36,684 bases of DNA, from the NCBI GenBank assembly GCA_947177135.1, contig CAMWTI010000009.1:1-36684 (forward strand). Reading direction: 5' to 3'. This document shows positions 25,962 through 33,342 of this stretch, piece after piece. Position 1 is the stretch's first letter, and each line of letters opens with the position of its first letter. Both the position numbers and the translations under genes were made by a program. Origin of the DNA: an uncultured Porphyromonadaceae bacterium (GTDB lineage: Bacteria; Bacteroidota; Bacteroidia; Bacteroidales; Muribaculaceae). The notes beneath the pieces were generated by a model that had not been told where the DNA came from, did no database searches, and saw only the letters and a list, made by a program, of their open reading frames with translations.

Positions 25962-26969
25962 TCATTTCATGGCCTGCTCCACCGCTTCGTTCAGCTGAGT
26001 GCCAAACAGATCGCGGGCCACGATCTCTCCATCGGGATTCACAAGCATGATGCAGGGAATACCCATGATGCCATATGCCTGGAGCACGTCCATGCCGGCA
26101 TTCAGTATCACAGGCCAGGTCACACCGTCCTGTTCCATCGCCTTGAGCGTATCCTCGGGTTTATCGCGAACGGCCACTCCGACCACGTTAAGTCCCTTTG
26201 ACTTATATTGGTCATAGATGGCCTTGATTCCAGGAATCTCCCGACGGCACGGACCGCACCATGAAGCCCAGAAATCAACGATCGTCCAATGACCTGGCAC
26301 CACGTAATCGCTCAATTTATAATCCTTGCCGTCATAATTGACAGTGAAATCCACATATTTATTGCCAGCCGATGTGGCGGCCTTGGCACGCGCCATCGAC
26401 AGAGTGCGCTGCACGTCAGGATCTTCGGCCAGCTGCTTCGACGCCGCAGTCACCTTCTCGATCTGACCGGCGTCCAGATACATGGCCACCTGGCCGAACA
26501 CAGGCAGAGCGAACGGCGATTCGGGGTTGGCCACGATGAATTCCACCGAAGCCGGCACAATGCGGTTCACATATATATCCTGAGCCTGTGACTCCGAGGC
26601 GTTCTGCAGCTCCTCGACAATGGCACCTATCGAGTCATTGTATGCCGAAAAGGCATCATTTGCCGGAGTGCCGGTGGCGAGACCCTCGCCGGTCATGACG
26701 ATGTCGCCAGGCTCAAGCACAAACTGGGCATAAGGATAGCCTCCGATCGTGACCATGGCGAGAGTAGGCTCCGAGATCTTGCCCTCGAAGACCACATCGG
26801 TCTTGTCGATCACCACACTGTCAAGCTTGGCGCCAGTACGCGAATCGACAATAAAAGCGCTGTTGCCTACTTCATTTTCAGGCATTTCCATTTTGACCGT
26901 GTAGGCATCTTTGTCGGCACATGAGGCCAATACGGCAAGTGCTGACACAAAGAATACTGATTTTTTCAT
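25962..26969 (-). CDS. TlpA-like thiol-disulfide oxidoreductase lipoprotein (DUF4369-type N-terminus)
   Basis: With the ATG at 26969 the protein has 335 residues. A short lipoprotein signal ends in L-A-S-C (Cys17). Residues 22-110 look like the DUF4369 beta domain common in Bacteroidetes, then a helical linker, then an AhpC/TSA-thioredoxin fold (about 205-335). The thioredoxin part has W-C-G-P-C (237-241) preceded by V-D-F-W-A-S and a later G-I-P-C-I-M cis-Pro loop. It would reduce or isomerise disulfides in envelope proteins. The cis-Pro loop contains a Cys (I-P-C), unlike the usual I-P-T, which may alter reactivity. It converges with fabD and is divergent from the MFS gene. Confidence 0.92.
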   Translation of the reverse strand: MKKSVFFVSALAVLASCADKDAYTVKMEMPENEVGNSAFIVDSRTGAKLDSVVIDKTDVVFEGKISEPTLAMVTIGGYPYAQFVLEPGDIVMTGEGLATGTPANDAFSAYNDSIGAIVEELQNASESQAQDIYVNRIVPASVEFIVANPESPFALPVFGQVAMYLDAGQIEKVTAASKQLAEDPDVQRTLSMARAKAATSAGNKYVDFTVNYDGKDYKLSDYVVPGHWTIVDFWASWCGPCRREIPGIKAIYDQYKSKGLNVVGVAVRDKPEDTLKAMEQDGVTWPVILNAGMDVLQAYGIMGIPCIMLVNPDGEIVARDLFGTQLNEAVEQAMK

Positions 26970-27026
26970 TCGCAAAAATTTATTGAATTTTGGTGTATAT
27001 AGTACTTTTATAACAATTTATCGCTA

Positions 27027-27034
27027 CAAAAGTA
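27027..27034 (-). promoter_or_regulatory. Possible -7 box TACTTTTG for the thioredoxin-like gene
   Basis: The minus strand reads TACTTTTG at 27034-27027, fully inside the palindrome GCTACAAAAGTAGC (27023-27036). No -33 is seen at 19-21 bp, so support is modest. Confidence 0.35.
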
Positions 27035-27077
27035 GCACAAAAAATGCGAAAAGCAGAGAAATCACCAAATTTTTCAC

Positions 27078-27085
27078 TATCTTTG
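27078..27085 (+). promoter_or_regulatory. -7 box TATCTTTG upstream of the MFS gene
   Basis: TATCTTTG matches TAnnTTTG and lies 56 bases before the ATG at 27142. There is no good -33. Confidence 0.5.
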
Positions 27086-27141
27086 CCCTAATTTTAAACA
27101 ACTAAACCCTTTAAAACCAAACTTCATTTACTTTCTAGACC

Positions 27142-28731
27142 ATGAGTACCGCTACTCGTAAACCGAACTACACATTACCTATAATCGTAATGTTCTTCCT
27201 GTTCGCGATGATATCGTTCGTGACCGGATTCCAGAATCCCTTCGGCGTGATTCTCAAAGCTCAGCTCGGCCTCAACAACTTCCAGAGCCAGCTCGGCGCA
27301 GCCGCCAACTTCATCGCCTATGCAATCATGGGCATTCCGGCAGGTATTCTTCTGCAGAAAAAGGGATACAAATTCTCTGCCATCTCAGCCGTGCTTGTCG
27401 GTCTGGTCGGCGTGGTGATCATGTTTGCATCATCATATGTAGAATCCAACGACGCTTGCTTTGCCGTCTATCTGATCGGCGCACTTGTGGCAGGTTTCTC
27501 CATGTGTATGCTCAACACTGTCGTAAACCCGATGCTCAACACCCTGGGCGGCGGCGGCAACAAGGGCAACCAGCTCATCCAGTTCGGCGGAACGCTGAAC
27601 TCGCTGGCAGCCACAATCTGCCCAATCTTCGTCGGCATCCTCATCGGCAACGTCACCAAGGAAACATCACTGATCGACGCCCGTCCCGCCCTTTACGTGG
27701 CCGGAGGTGTGTTCATTCTGGCCTTCATCGTTCTTGGACTGGCCAAACTCCCCGAACCCATCCTCGACGAACTTAAAGCCCGCAAAGACAAAGGCACCAA
27801 TACCGACAAGTCCACCCCCACCCTGTCAGGTGCACTCGGCTTCCGCCATTTCGTGCTCGGCGCCGTGGCTATCTTCCTCTACATAGGCCTTGAAATCGGC
27901 ATCCCCCAGATCGCCAATGTATTCATGACCGCACAGACTGTTGAACAGGCCCAGCAAACCATGCAGCGCTTCGAAGCCAGCAAAGCAGACGAAGCCAACA
28001 AGGCCCTGATCGCTGCCGAAGCCGCCCAGGCAACCAATCAGATCGAAGAATCATTTGAAGCAGCGTCGGAAGGCATTCCCGCAGCCGACGCCGCCGGCAT
28101 TGCCGAAGCCACAATCGAAGAAGAAGCAGCTCCGGCCGACCAGATATCAGTCGAAGAATACAATGCCGCTCGCGCCATCGTCGACGGCAATGTGAAACCC
28201 GGAATGGGCATGGACGCAGCCATCGCGGGCGCACTCGTCGGCATGTACTGGTTCATGATGCTGATCGGACGTCTGATAGGCGGCTCCATCGGCGGCAAAA
28301 TCTCAAGCCGTGTTATGCTGTCGACAGTGTCAGGTCTTTCACTGATCCTGCTGCTGGCTGGCATTTTCGCCAATCCCGCATCCACAGTCAGCGTGCCAGG
28401 CTTCTCCAGCGCAGGCGGATCGCTGAGCTTCGAAATGGTTCAGGCTCCTGTCAACATCCTCTTCTTCGTGCTCTGCGGTCTCTGCACCTCGGTCATGTGG
28501 GGCGGCATCTTCAACCTCGCAGTCGAGGGCCTCGGAAAATACACCGCTGTCGCTTCCGGCTTCTTCATGGTCATGGTGTGCGGCGGCGGCATCATCCTGC
28601 CCATCCAGGCCACTATCGCCGACGCATTCGGCTACCTTGCATCATATTGGGTGCTTGTGGCCTGCGTGGCCTACCTGCTGTTCTATGCCATGATCGGCAG
28701 CAAGGTCACCCGTCGCGACGACGCTGCATAA
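27142..28731 (+). CDS. MFS sugar transporter (FucP/GluP-like) with a long inter-helix insertion
   Basis: The 529-residue inner-membrane protein imports a sugar, probably with H+. It starts with L-F-A-M-I-S-F-V-T-G-F-Q-N, close to the Bacteroidetes glucose/galactose and fucose permease group, and has N-T-V-V-N-P-M-L-N near 125-133. About twelve membrane segments are seen. Between segments 7 (238-256) and 8 (360-380) lies an unusual stretch of about 100 residues, very rich in Ala, Glu and Gln, predicted helical and not membrane-embedded. By standard MFS topology it faces the periplasm. Other FucP-type carriers have a short loop here. It has a terminator-like hairpin 55 bases past the stop. The substrate cannot be assigned. 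Confidence 0.9.
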   Translation: MSTATRKPNYTLPIIVMFFLFAMISFVTGFQNPFGVILKAQLGLNNFQSQLGAAANFIAYAIMGIPAGILLQKKGYKFSAISAVLVGLVGVVIMFASSYVESNDACFAVYLIGALVAGFSMCMLNTVVNPMLNTLGGGGNKGNQLIQFGGTLNSLAATICPIFVGILIGNVTKETSLIDARPALYVAGGVFILAFIVLGLAKLPEPILDELKARKDKGTNTDKSTPTLSGALGFRHFVLGAVAIFLYIGLEIGIPQIANVFMTAQTVEQAQQTMQRFEASKADEANKALIAAEAAQATNQIEESFEAASEGIPAADAAGIAEATIEEEAAPADQISVEEYNAARAIVDGNVKPGMGMDAAIAGALVGMYWFMMLIGRLIGGSIGGKISSRVMLSTVSGLSLILLLAGIFANPASTVSVPGFSSAGGSLSFEMVQAPVNILFFVLCGLCTSVMWGGIFNLAVEGLGKYTAVASGFFMVMVCGGGIILPIQATIADAFGYLASYWVLVACVAYLLFYAMIGSKVTRRDDAA

Positions 28732-28785
28732 CAATCCGTAACCGGACCCCCGGACTCTGATCCGGAACCACGAACCCACAACAAC

Positions 28786-28830
28786 AGGAGATAGGCGCCA
28801 TGGCCGATGACGGTCCAGGTCCTATCTCCT
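28786..28830 (+). terminator. Hairpin terminator after the MFS gene
   Basis: AGGAGATAGG (28786-28795) pairs with CCTATCTCCT (28821-28830); the 25-nt loop can pair further. CCTTTC follows, a short pyrimidine tract instead of a full T-run. Confidence 0.6.
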
Positions 28831-28896
28831 CCTTTCTGCCCGCCGCGGGCAATCAACCAAATCCAAATTCATAACTTCACTTCATTAAAAAACGCA

Positions 28897-28932
28897 ATGG
28901 TCAACTGGTTTGAATGCAAAACCAATTTGTAA
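28897..28932 (+). pseudogene. Truncated 5' end of the DUF4494 gene (left junction)
   Basis: ATG GTC AAC TGG TTT GAA TGC AAA encodes M-V-N-W-F-E-C-K, the same opening as the DUF4494 protein at 34824 except V for A at residue 2. After T-N-L a TAA follows at 28930, in element DNA. It is the original gene start cut off by the integration, and it keeps host-like C-ending codons. Confidence 0.8.
28903..28920 (+). repeat. Left attachment sequence (attL)
   Basis: AA[C]TGGTTTGAATG[C]AAA matches 34830-34847 at 16 of 18 positions; both differences are C here and T there. The identical core TGGTTTGAATG is 11 bp (28906-28916). Confidence 0.75.
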
Positions 28933-29017
28933 AATATTCAAATTCGCAGCAATCTAATTTATAGAATGTTGCGAATTTTATTTTATACTTAAGTGTGTGC
29001 ATTTGAGATTTTATTCT

Positions 29018-29025
29018 TATCTTTG
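29018..29025 (+). promoter_or_regulatory. Integrase -7 box TATCTTTG
   Basis: TATCTTTG followed by CAGTG lies 59 bases before the integrase ATG. A TTTG at 29002 is too close (12 bp) to be the normal -33, so strength is unclear. Confidence 0.5.
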
Positions 29026-29084
29026 CAGTGTGCAATAAGATGTGCTACAGACTGCAAGCCATAAACGATTGCACACACTTTTAG

Positions 29085-30521
29085 ATGAAAACAGAGACTG
29101 CAATAATTCGCCTCGCGCAAATAAAAGCCCGACACGATTCTCGCGGCAACTGTAAGATAGTTGTCAGAGTTCAGTATAAAGGCAGAAAAGAGTTTTACAC
29201 TACCGTTGCCGTCCCTGTTCAAATGTGGGATGATAAGACTGAGAGAGTAAAAGCAAAATATCCCAACGCTACCACAATCAATGCTTATCTTGAAGACTTG
29301 AAGCAACGTGTTGTGAATGCAAAAATGGAGTATGAGCGCACAGACATCCCCTATACCGCTCAAATGCTTATCAATGTATTAAAGGTTAGCTGCCAACAGA
29401 CAAAGAAATTTGAGAGCTTGTCAGTAAAATCCCTGATAGCGGAAATCGTAGATTATAAACAACTCAAACATAATACGGAAAAGAATTACAGGCTCGCACT
29501 GCAAAAGATTGTCGAGGCATATCAGCAGATGTACTTGCGTAAATCCGTTGACGAAGATGCAATTCTCATAACGGAGTTAGATGAACGCTTTTGTCGTTGT
29601 TTTGCAAAGTCAATGAATGACGCAGGAAACAAAGCAAGCACAATACATCTAATGATGAGCAAAATTTCCGCGCTTTGGAAATTCGCTATTGAACGGCATG
29701 GTCTCAGCGGTGACGCTTTCCCCTTTCACAGTTTTAAGTATTGGGAGGAATATAGAGCCTCGTTCCCTAAAAAGAGTATATTCCAAAATTGTATTTCAGT
29801 GATGGAGGGGTATTGGCAGGAATTGTGTCTGAATATAGATTATTTAGACCCATATAATTTTGAGTATAAACCTACCGCATACGAAAGGTTACAGCGTAGG
29901 CATACAAAGGAATTTGCTCTGACAGCTTACCTCCTCGGATATCACTTTCAAGGGCTAAGTTTCAGAGACCTTGCAACACTTCGCAGTGACCAAATCGTAC
30001 TTGCCAAAACGAAACAGGGCGATGAGTATTATAAGATTGTTGGGGTTAAGCGAGCAAAGACCGATGAGCCTGTGCCAATCGTTGTGGAACGCAATCCCAT
30101 GACAGCAGCCCTCATAGAGATTTACCTTCAGACAGCAAACAGGCGTGACGGATTTTTCCTACCAATTTGCCAAAATGCGATGGGCGAATACAACTACGAT
30201 ACCGAGAAAAAGTTGTCAACAGCAATGGTAAGTGTTGAAAGTGTCCTCAACCGCAAATTAAGAGAGGTGTGTGGCGATATTAACGCAAAATATAACGAAG
30301 AACGAATCCCATCAAATATCTCATATTACAGCTCACGCCACAGCTTTGCCACACACTATATGCAGGGGGCAGGAGCAAAAGCAGAGAACCTTGCCACTAT
30401 GATGGGACGAAGCGTTAGTGGTATTTTCAATTATGTAAGGGAGCTAACCGAAGACGATGACATCCTTGCCGAACGCAAAAAGATTTACAATGATTATTCG
30501 TTTGGCGAAGTTTTAGAGTAG
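29085..30521 (+). CDS. Tyrosine-type integrase
   Basis: This 478-residue site-specific recombinase is the likely enzyme for integration and excision of the element. Residues 1-100 form an arm-DNA-binding domain with a three-strand pattern (K-I-V-V-R-V-Q-Y-K-G-R-K-E-F-Y), about 110-225 the SAM-like core-binding domain, and 270-455 the catalytic domain. Catalytic residues are Arg294 (G-L-S-F-R-D-L), Arg418 with His419 (Y-Y-S-S-R-H-S-F-A-T-H), and the nucleophile Tyr450 (I-F-N-Y-V). The usual His of the HxxR box is Tyr415, as in many Bacteroidetes integrases, and the later H/W position reads G-R-S. The gene starts 165 bases inside the left end, reading inward. Confidence 0.93.
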   Translation: MKTETAIIRLAQIKARHDSRGNCKIVVRVQYKGRKEFYTTVAVPVQMWDDKTERVKAKYPNATTINAYLEDLKQRVVNAKMEYERTDIPYTAQMLINVLKVSCQQTKKFESLSVKSLIAEIVDYKQLKHNTEKNYRLALQKIVEAYQQMYLRKSVDEDAILITELDERFCRCFAKSMNDAGNKASTIHLMMSKISALWKFAIERHGLSGDAFPFHSFKYWEEYRASFPKKSIFQNCISVMEGYWQELCLNIDYLDPYNFEYKPTAYERLQRRHTKEFALTAYLLGYHFQGLSFRDLATLRSDQIVLAKTKQGDEYYKIVGVKRAKTDEPVPIVVERNPMTAALIEIYLQTANRRDGFFLPICQNAMGEYNYDTEKKLSTAMVSVESVLNRKLREVCGDINAKYNEERIPSNISYYSSRHSFATHYMQGAGAKAENLATMMGRSVSGIFNYVRELTEDDDILAERKKIYNDYSFGEVLE

Positions 30522-30637
30522 GTATCCCCTCTTATAAAATGGTTGCGCTCTGCAATGGATTACTACGAACCTGCGGTGTTACGTGTATTCTCGGTCTATT
30601 AACCATTAGCCCGAAAATACAGCTAATTTGCGCTTAT

Positions 30638-31519
30638 TTAATTGGATGTTAAATTTTTGATGGTCTCTGATAAAATATTTACAGGCTTCCGATTTTTACG
30701 CAAGTGTATAACCCTATCGAGTAAGTGCATAAATACCGAAAACAATTCGTTCTCATCGTCAAGATGGGTGTAAAGATACTCATCGGTCATGCCAAGAGAA
30801 TCAAGAGTTTTCTTTAGTGATTTATGATTTTTGCAAGTCATTTCCACTCTATACATTACAGAGCTGAATCCTGTCTTTTCAAGTATATAATGTTTGTGGC
30901 TTTCCTGCTCTATCTCTTTCTTCTTGTTGTATGTTTTCATAGACAGTGTTGATTTGTCATTCTTGACAACCATTTGAGGATTTGCAAAGAGCCTGTGACG
31001 AGGATTCCACCATGACAGAAAGCCGACACCATACACCGCCTTGTTATCAGCCACACGACCATTTACAATTAGGTCGTATGTGTCATCTTTGTATTGTCTA
31101 ACAAGATGTTTTTCTACATTGAAGTTAAAATCCACGGCGATGTCCAATTTGCTTATCTGCAAAAAGTCAAGATTAAGAGCTTCCTCAACGTAATATCGTG
31201 CCGATACTATCCAAGAATATAGAGCCTCATTCTCAAATGTTATATATACATTCTGCCGATTCTGATTAGGCGAGCCAAAACGGAGATAGCCGAGTATGCG
31301 AGTGTGAAGACCTTTGCTTTCATCATAGTCTTTACACCATATTACGAATTCATTAGTGTAATACCGAGATTCTGAGCGTTGCAAAACAAGCTCACGATGC
31401 TCTCCGAAATAAAAAGTAGATACGTCCGACGATAGGTATTGCTTCATTTCGTCAGAGGTAGTGTAGGTGACTTCAAGAGCATCAATGCTCACTTGATAAA
31501 GAAATTGTCTTTTGCCCAT
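30638..31519 (-). CDS. Rep_trans-like replication initiator (candidate)
   Basis: With the ATG at 31519 the protein has 293 residues; a TTG upstream would add 16 residues of A/T-rich leader. The pattern resembles rolling-circle initiators of the Rep_trans type (CTXphi RstA, pT181 RepC): an early Y-Q-V-S-I-D-A-L-E-V-T-Y, a middle K-L-D-I-A-V-D-F-N, then S-M-K-T-Y-N-K-K-K-E-I-E, and M-Y-R-V-E-M-T. These are the beta-strand motifs around the catalytic core, from memory of the family and not from a search. It would nick and restart replication of a circular form. It converges with the integrase. If wrong, it is a conserved hypothetical element protein. No single catalytic Tyr can be named safely. 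Confidence 0.55.
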   Translation of the reverse strand: MGKRQFLYQVSIDALEVTYTTSDEMKQYLSSDVSTFYFGEHRELVLQRSESRYYTNEFVIWCKDYDESKGLHTRILGYLRFGSPNQNRQNVYITFENEALYSWIVSARYYVEEALNLDFLQISKLDIAVDFNFNVEKHLVRQYKDDTYDLIVNGRVADNKAVYGVGFLSWWNPRHRLFANPQMVVKNDKSTLSMKTYNKKKEIEQESHKHYILEKTGFSSVMYRVEMTCKNHKSLKKTLDSLGMTDEYLYTHLDDENELFSVFMHLLDRVIHLRKNRKPVNILSETIKNLTSN

Positions 31520-31581
31520 TTGATGGTTGTAATGATATTTATTGATATAAATATAATCAAAAATCAAAATAGTTCAAAGTA

Positions 31582-31749
31582 ATGGCAAAAAGAATCCGAA
31601 GAAAACTATCAGAAGCAACCAAATATAAAATGAGGTTAGCAAAATTAGGCACGAAGAACCCGATGCACGGAAAGCATCACTCCGAAGATACCAAGCGAAA
31701 AATCAGCGAGGCATTAACTGATTATTGGCGCACTATTCCGATTGAGTAG
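31582..31749 (+). CDS. Orphan NUMOD3-motif peptide, 55 residues
   Basis: The short ORF has ATG at 31582 and TAG at 31747. Its middle, G-T-K-N-P-M-H-G-K-H-H-S-E-D-T-K-R-K-I-S (23-42), is a clear NUMOD3 (nuclease-associated modular) DNA-binding motif. An earlier weaker copy is K-L-S-E-A-T-K-Y-K-M (8-17). NUMOD3 normally sits in GIY-YIG or HNH homing endonucleases as a DNA-binding module. No nuclease domain is in this peptide or nearby. It is very basic. It is divergent from the Rep-like gene, and its last 17 bases overlap the 3' end of the minus-strand gene at 31733. I see no good promoter for it. It may be a remnant or a stand-alone DNA-binding protein. Confidence 0.7.
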   Translation: MAKRIRRKLSEATKYKMRLAKLGTKNPMHGKHHSEDTKRKISEALTDYWRTIPIE

Positions 31750-31978
31750 GCTTTTTCCCTCTCCCTCCTGCTTTTTGCAGCAGCACGCCTTTCCTAATAA
31801 TACACTTACTGTTAATATAAGGCTTATCTGATGTAATACCATAATTTCGGAGTGCGCCATAGCCTATTCCAAGTTCATCATTTGTGAAGTGGTCAAAAAC
31901 GCTTGCCAAAGAGCCAAAATAGTAGTGCTGACCATCCTTTTCAAGATGGATCACTGTCCTTTCTGTTGAGGTTGCCAT
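31733..31978 (-). CDS. Small conserved element protein, 81 residues
   Basis: With the ATG at 31978 the protein starts M-A-T-S-T-E-R-T-V. A TTG at 32002 is inside the promoter's expected leader and is rejected. The middle has Y-Y-F-G-S-L-A-S-V-F and L-G-I-G-Y-G-A-L-R-N-Y-G-I, then Y-I-N-S-K-C-I-I-R-K-G-V-L; the pattern looks like a small alpha/beta DNA-binding domain. I have a sense of similar small proteins on Bacteroidetes elements but cannot name a family. The minus-strand promoter at 32000-32030 fits it. It converges with the NUMOD3 peptide, overlapping by 17 bases. Confidence 0.65.
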   Translation of the reverse strand: MATSTERTVIHLEKDGQHYYFGSLASVFDHFTNDELGIGYGALRNYGITSDKPYINSKCIIRKGVLLQKAGGRGKKPTQSE

Positions 31979-31999
31979 TTGAATATAGTATTTTGGTGA

Positions 32000-32030
32000 C
32001 AAAGATAGTCTATTTATGGCAAATATGCAA
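32000..32030 (-). promoter_or_regulatory. Promoter of the 81-residue protein gene (-33 TTG, -7 TATCTTTG)
   Basis: Minus-strand TTG (32030-32028) and TATCTTTG (32007-32000) have a spacer of exactly 20 bp. Leader of about 17 nt to the ATG at 31978. Confidence 0.75.
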
Positions 32031-32069
32031 TTTATGTCATATATTTAAGATTCTTTAGCTTGAGTGCTA

Positions 32070-32100
32070 TTGCATATATTGAATATATGTAATAACTTTG
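32070..32100 (+). promoter_or_regulatory. Promoter of the SH3-barrel protein gene (-33 TTG, -7 TAACTTTG)
   Basis: TTG (32070-32072) and TAACTTTG (32093-32100) have a spacer of exactly 20 bp. Leader of about 35 nt to the ATG at 32140. It is divergent from the promoter at 32000-32030; the two -33 elements are 39 bp apart. Confidence 0.8.
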
Positions 32101-32139
32101 CAGTGTAAATCAAATGTGTCACCTATAACAAATAAAGAT

Positions 32140-32469
32140 ATGATAAACGCTATCGTAATAAACAATACCACCGCCAACCGAGCCACAGTAATTGCAAACC
32201 GCACTCAGTCCTCTGAAATGGGAGTAATGAAAGCTATGCTTATTGACACTCTCAAGGTAAAGCTCGCCAACGGCATTGCTCATTTCATTTTCAAAAAGAA
32301 AGATGGCAGCTATCGTGAAGCATGGGGAACAACACAGAGCCAACTCGCCAAGGCAAAGACCAACGGCAAAGGTATAAGCAGGGAAATGTATAAGACTACT
32401 GCCTACTTCGACATCGAAAAAGGCGAATGGCGTTCATTCCGTTGGGAGATGTTAGTACAGGTATTTTAA
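32140..32469 (+). CDS. SH3 beta-barrel fold protein (DUF2693-like)
   Basis: With the ATG at 32140 the protein has 109 residues. The TTG at 32098 lies within the -7 box and is rejected. The second half has F-I-F-K-K-K-D-G-S-Y-R-E-A-W-G-T-T and A-Y-F-D-I-E-K-G-E-W-R-S-F-R-W, the marks of the Bacteroidetes DUF2693 SH3-barrel group that often occurs on plasmids and phages of this phylum. The function is unknown, and a nucleic-acid or protein binding role is inferred from the fold. It lies 35 bases before the small recombinase gene, so both should share the promoter at 32070-32100. Confidence 0.78.
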   Translation: MINAIVINNTTANRATVIANRTQSSEMGVMKAMLIDTLKVKLANGIAHFIFKKKDGSYREAWGTTQSQLAKAKTNGKGISREMYKTTAYFDIEKGEWRSFRWEMLVQVF

Positions 32470-32504
32470 TCTTAAATTTCGGAGATATACAAAAAGATAC
32501 GAAA

Positions 32505-33092
32505 ATGAGCGTAAAGAACAGTCATACCACCGCAGATTACATGGAATGGGACACCATGCTCTCCCTCATCCGCAAATTGTTCCGTGACGGAGATTACACC
32601 ATGTCGCTGTTTGTCGGCTGCGGTTGCTTCTTTGGGTTGAGGGTGTCAGACCTGCGCAAGTTGACATGGGCAATGCTTATAGATGGTGACCGTTTCACGC
32701 TCAACGAGCAGAAAACAGGCAAGCGCAGAACTGTTAAAGTCAACTCAGATTTTCAAACACACATTCGCAAGTGCTACACCGCACTCCATGTCGGTGACGC
32801 AAATCAGCCCTGTTTCCTCTCCAATCGAGGAACAGTGGTGACTACTCAACGCCTCAACGTAAAGCTAAAAGAAATAAAGAAGCGTTACAACCTTAAAATA
32901 GATAATTTTTCATGTCACTCACTTCGCAAGACATTTGGGCGCAGGGTGTTTGAACAGAGCGGAGAGAACGCACAAATGGCATTAGTGAAGCTGTCAGAGC
33001 TGTTTAATCACAGCAATGTGGCAATTACCAAAATATACTTAGGATTGCGAGAGCAGGAAATCCTTGAAGCCTACGACCTGTTAGATTTTTAG
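32505..33092 (+). CDS. Small tyrosine recombinase, catalytic domain only
   Basis: With the ATG at 32505 the protein has 195 residues. It is almost only the catalytic domain of a tyrosine recombinase: Arg46 (F-G-L-R-V-S-D-L), the beta-hairpin Lys region (K70, K73), H138-S-L-R141 (H-S-L-R-K-T-F), His169 (F-N-H-S-N-V) and the nucleophile Tyr178 (K-I-Y-L-G). So all catalytic residues are present although the N-terminal DNA-binding domains are missing. This size and make-up recall the FimB/FimE invertases (about 200 residues), but that is analogy. It could resolve multimers of the element, flip a DNA segment, or help excision. It is the second recombinase in 4 kb and is co-transcribed with the SH3-barrel gene. 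Confidence 0.87.
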   Translation: MSVKNSHTTADYMEWDTMLSLIRKLFRDGDYTMSLFVGCGCFFGLRVSDLRKLTWAMLIDGDRFTLNEQKTGKRRTVKVNSDFQTHIRKCYTALHVGDANQPCFLSNRGTVVTTQRLNVKLKEIKKRYNLKIDNFSCHSLRKTFGRRVFEQSGENAQMALVKLSELFNHSNVAITKIYLGLREQEILEAYDLLDF

Positions 33093-33144
33093 TACACTTC
33101 GCAAATACACAACAGAATAGAGCGTATCTTTCACAGAAAATTGC

Positions 33145-33152
33145 TAACTTTG
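33145..33152 (+). promoter_or_regulatory. -7 box TAACTTTG upstream of the zinc-ribbon gene
   Basis: TAACTTTGCAG resembles the boxes at 32093 and 34690 in the same element. There is no TTG at 19-21 bp upstream. Confidence 0.45.
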
Positions 33153-33288
33153 CAGTCGCAAACCACAACGGTAAGCAGACATATTGAGGAAGCGTTTTCG
33201 CATCGTTCCAATCAGTGAAACTTCGACAACTTCAATGAAATACGGAATGGTAGTGAAAGTACGCTCTCTTTGGCTTGTATTGTCATAT

Positions 33289-33342
33289 CCCATGATATAC
33301 GGTCAAAGTGGAGTTGCTGTCACCTGCCGAGTATTTCATGGG
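33289..33342. repeat. Imperfect 12-bp inverted repeat
   Basis: CCCATGATATAC and GTATTTCATGGG have 11 of 12 complementary positions. It may be an RNA hairpin in the leader of the next gene or a recombinase or regulator site near the small recombinase. Confidence 0.4.

Larger units (their letters stand above)
28732..29084 (+). other. Intergenic region with MFS terminator, interrupted gene start and integrase promoter
   Basis: In order this holds GC-rich hairpins after the MFS gene (28786-28830 and GCCCGC-C-GCGGGC at 28838-28850), the truncated DUF4494 start (28897-28932) carrying the left attachment sequence, then AT-rich element DNA with the integrase -7 box. No other gene is seen. Confidence 0.7.

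Noticed and set aside
28732..29084. A tRNA gene as the integration site
   Set aside because: No tRNA fold or T-loop motif is seen at either end; the target is the DUF4494 start.
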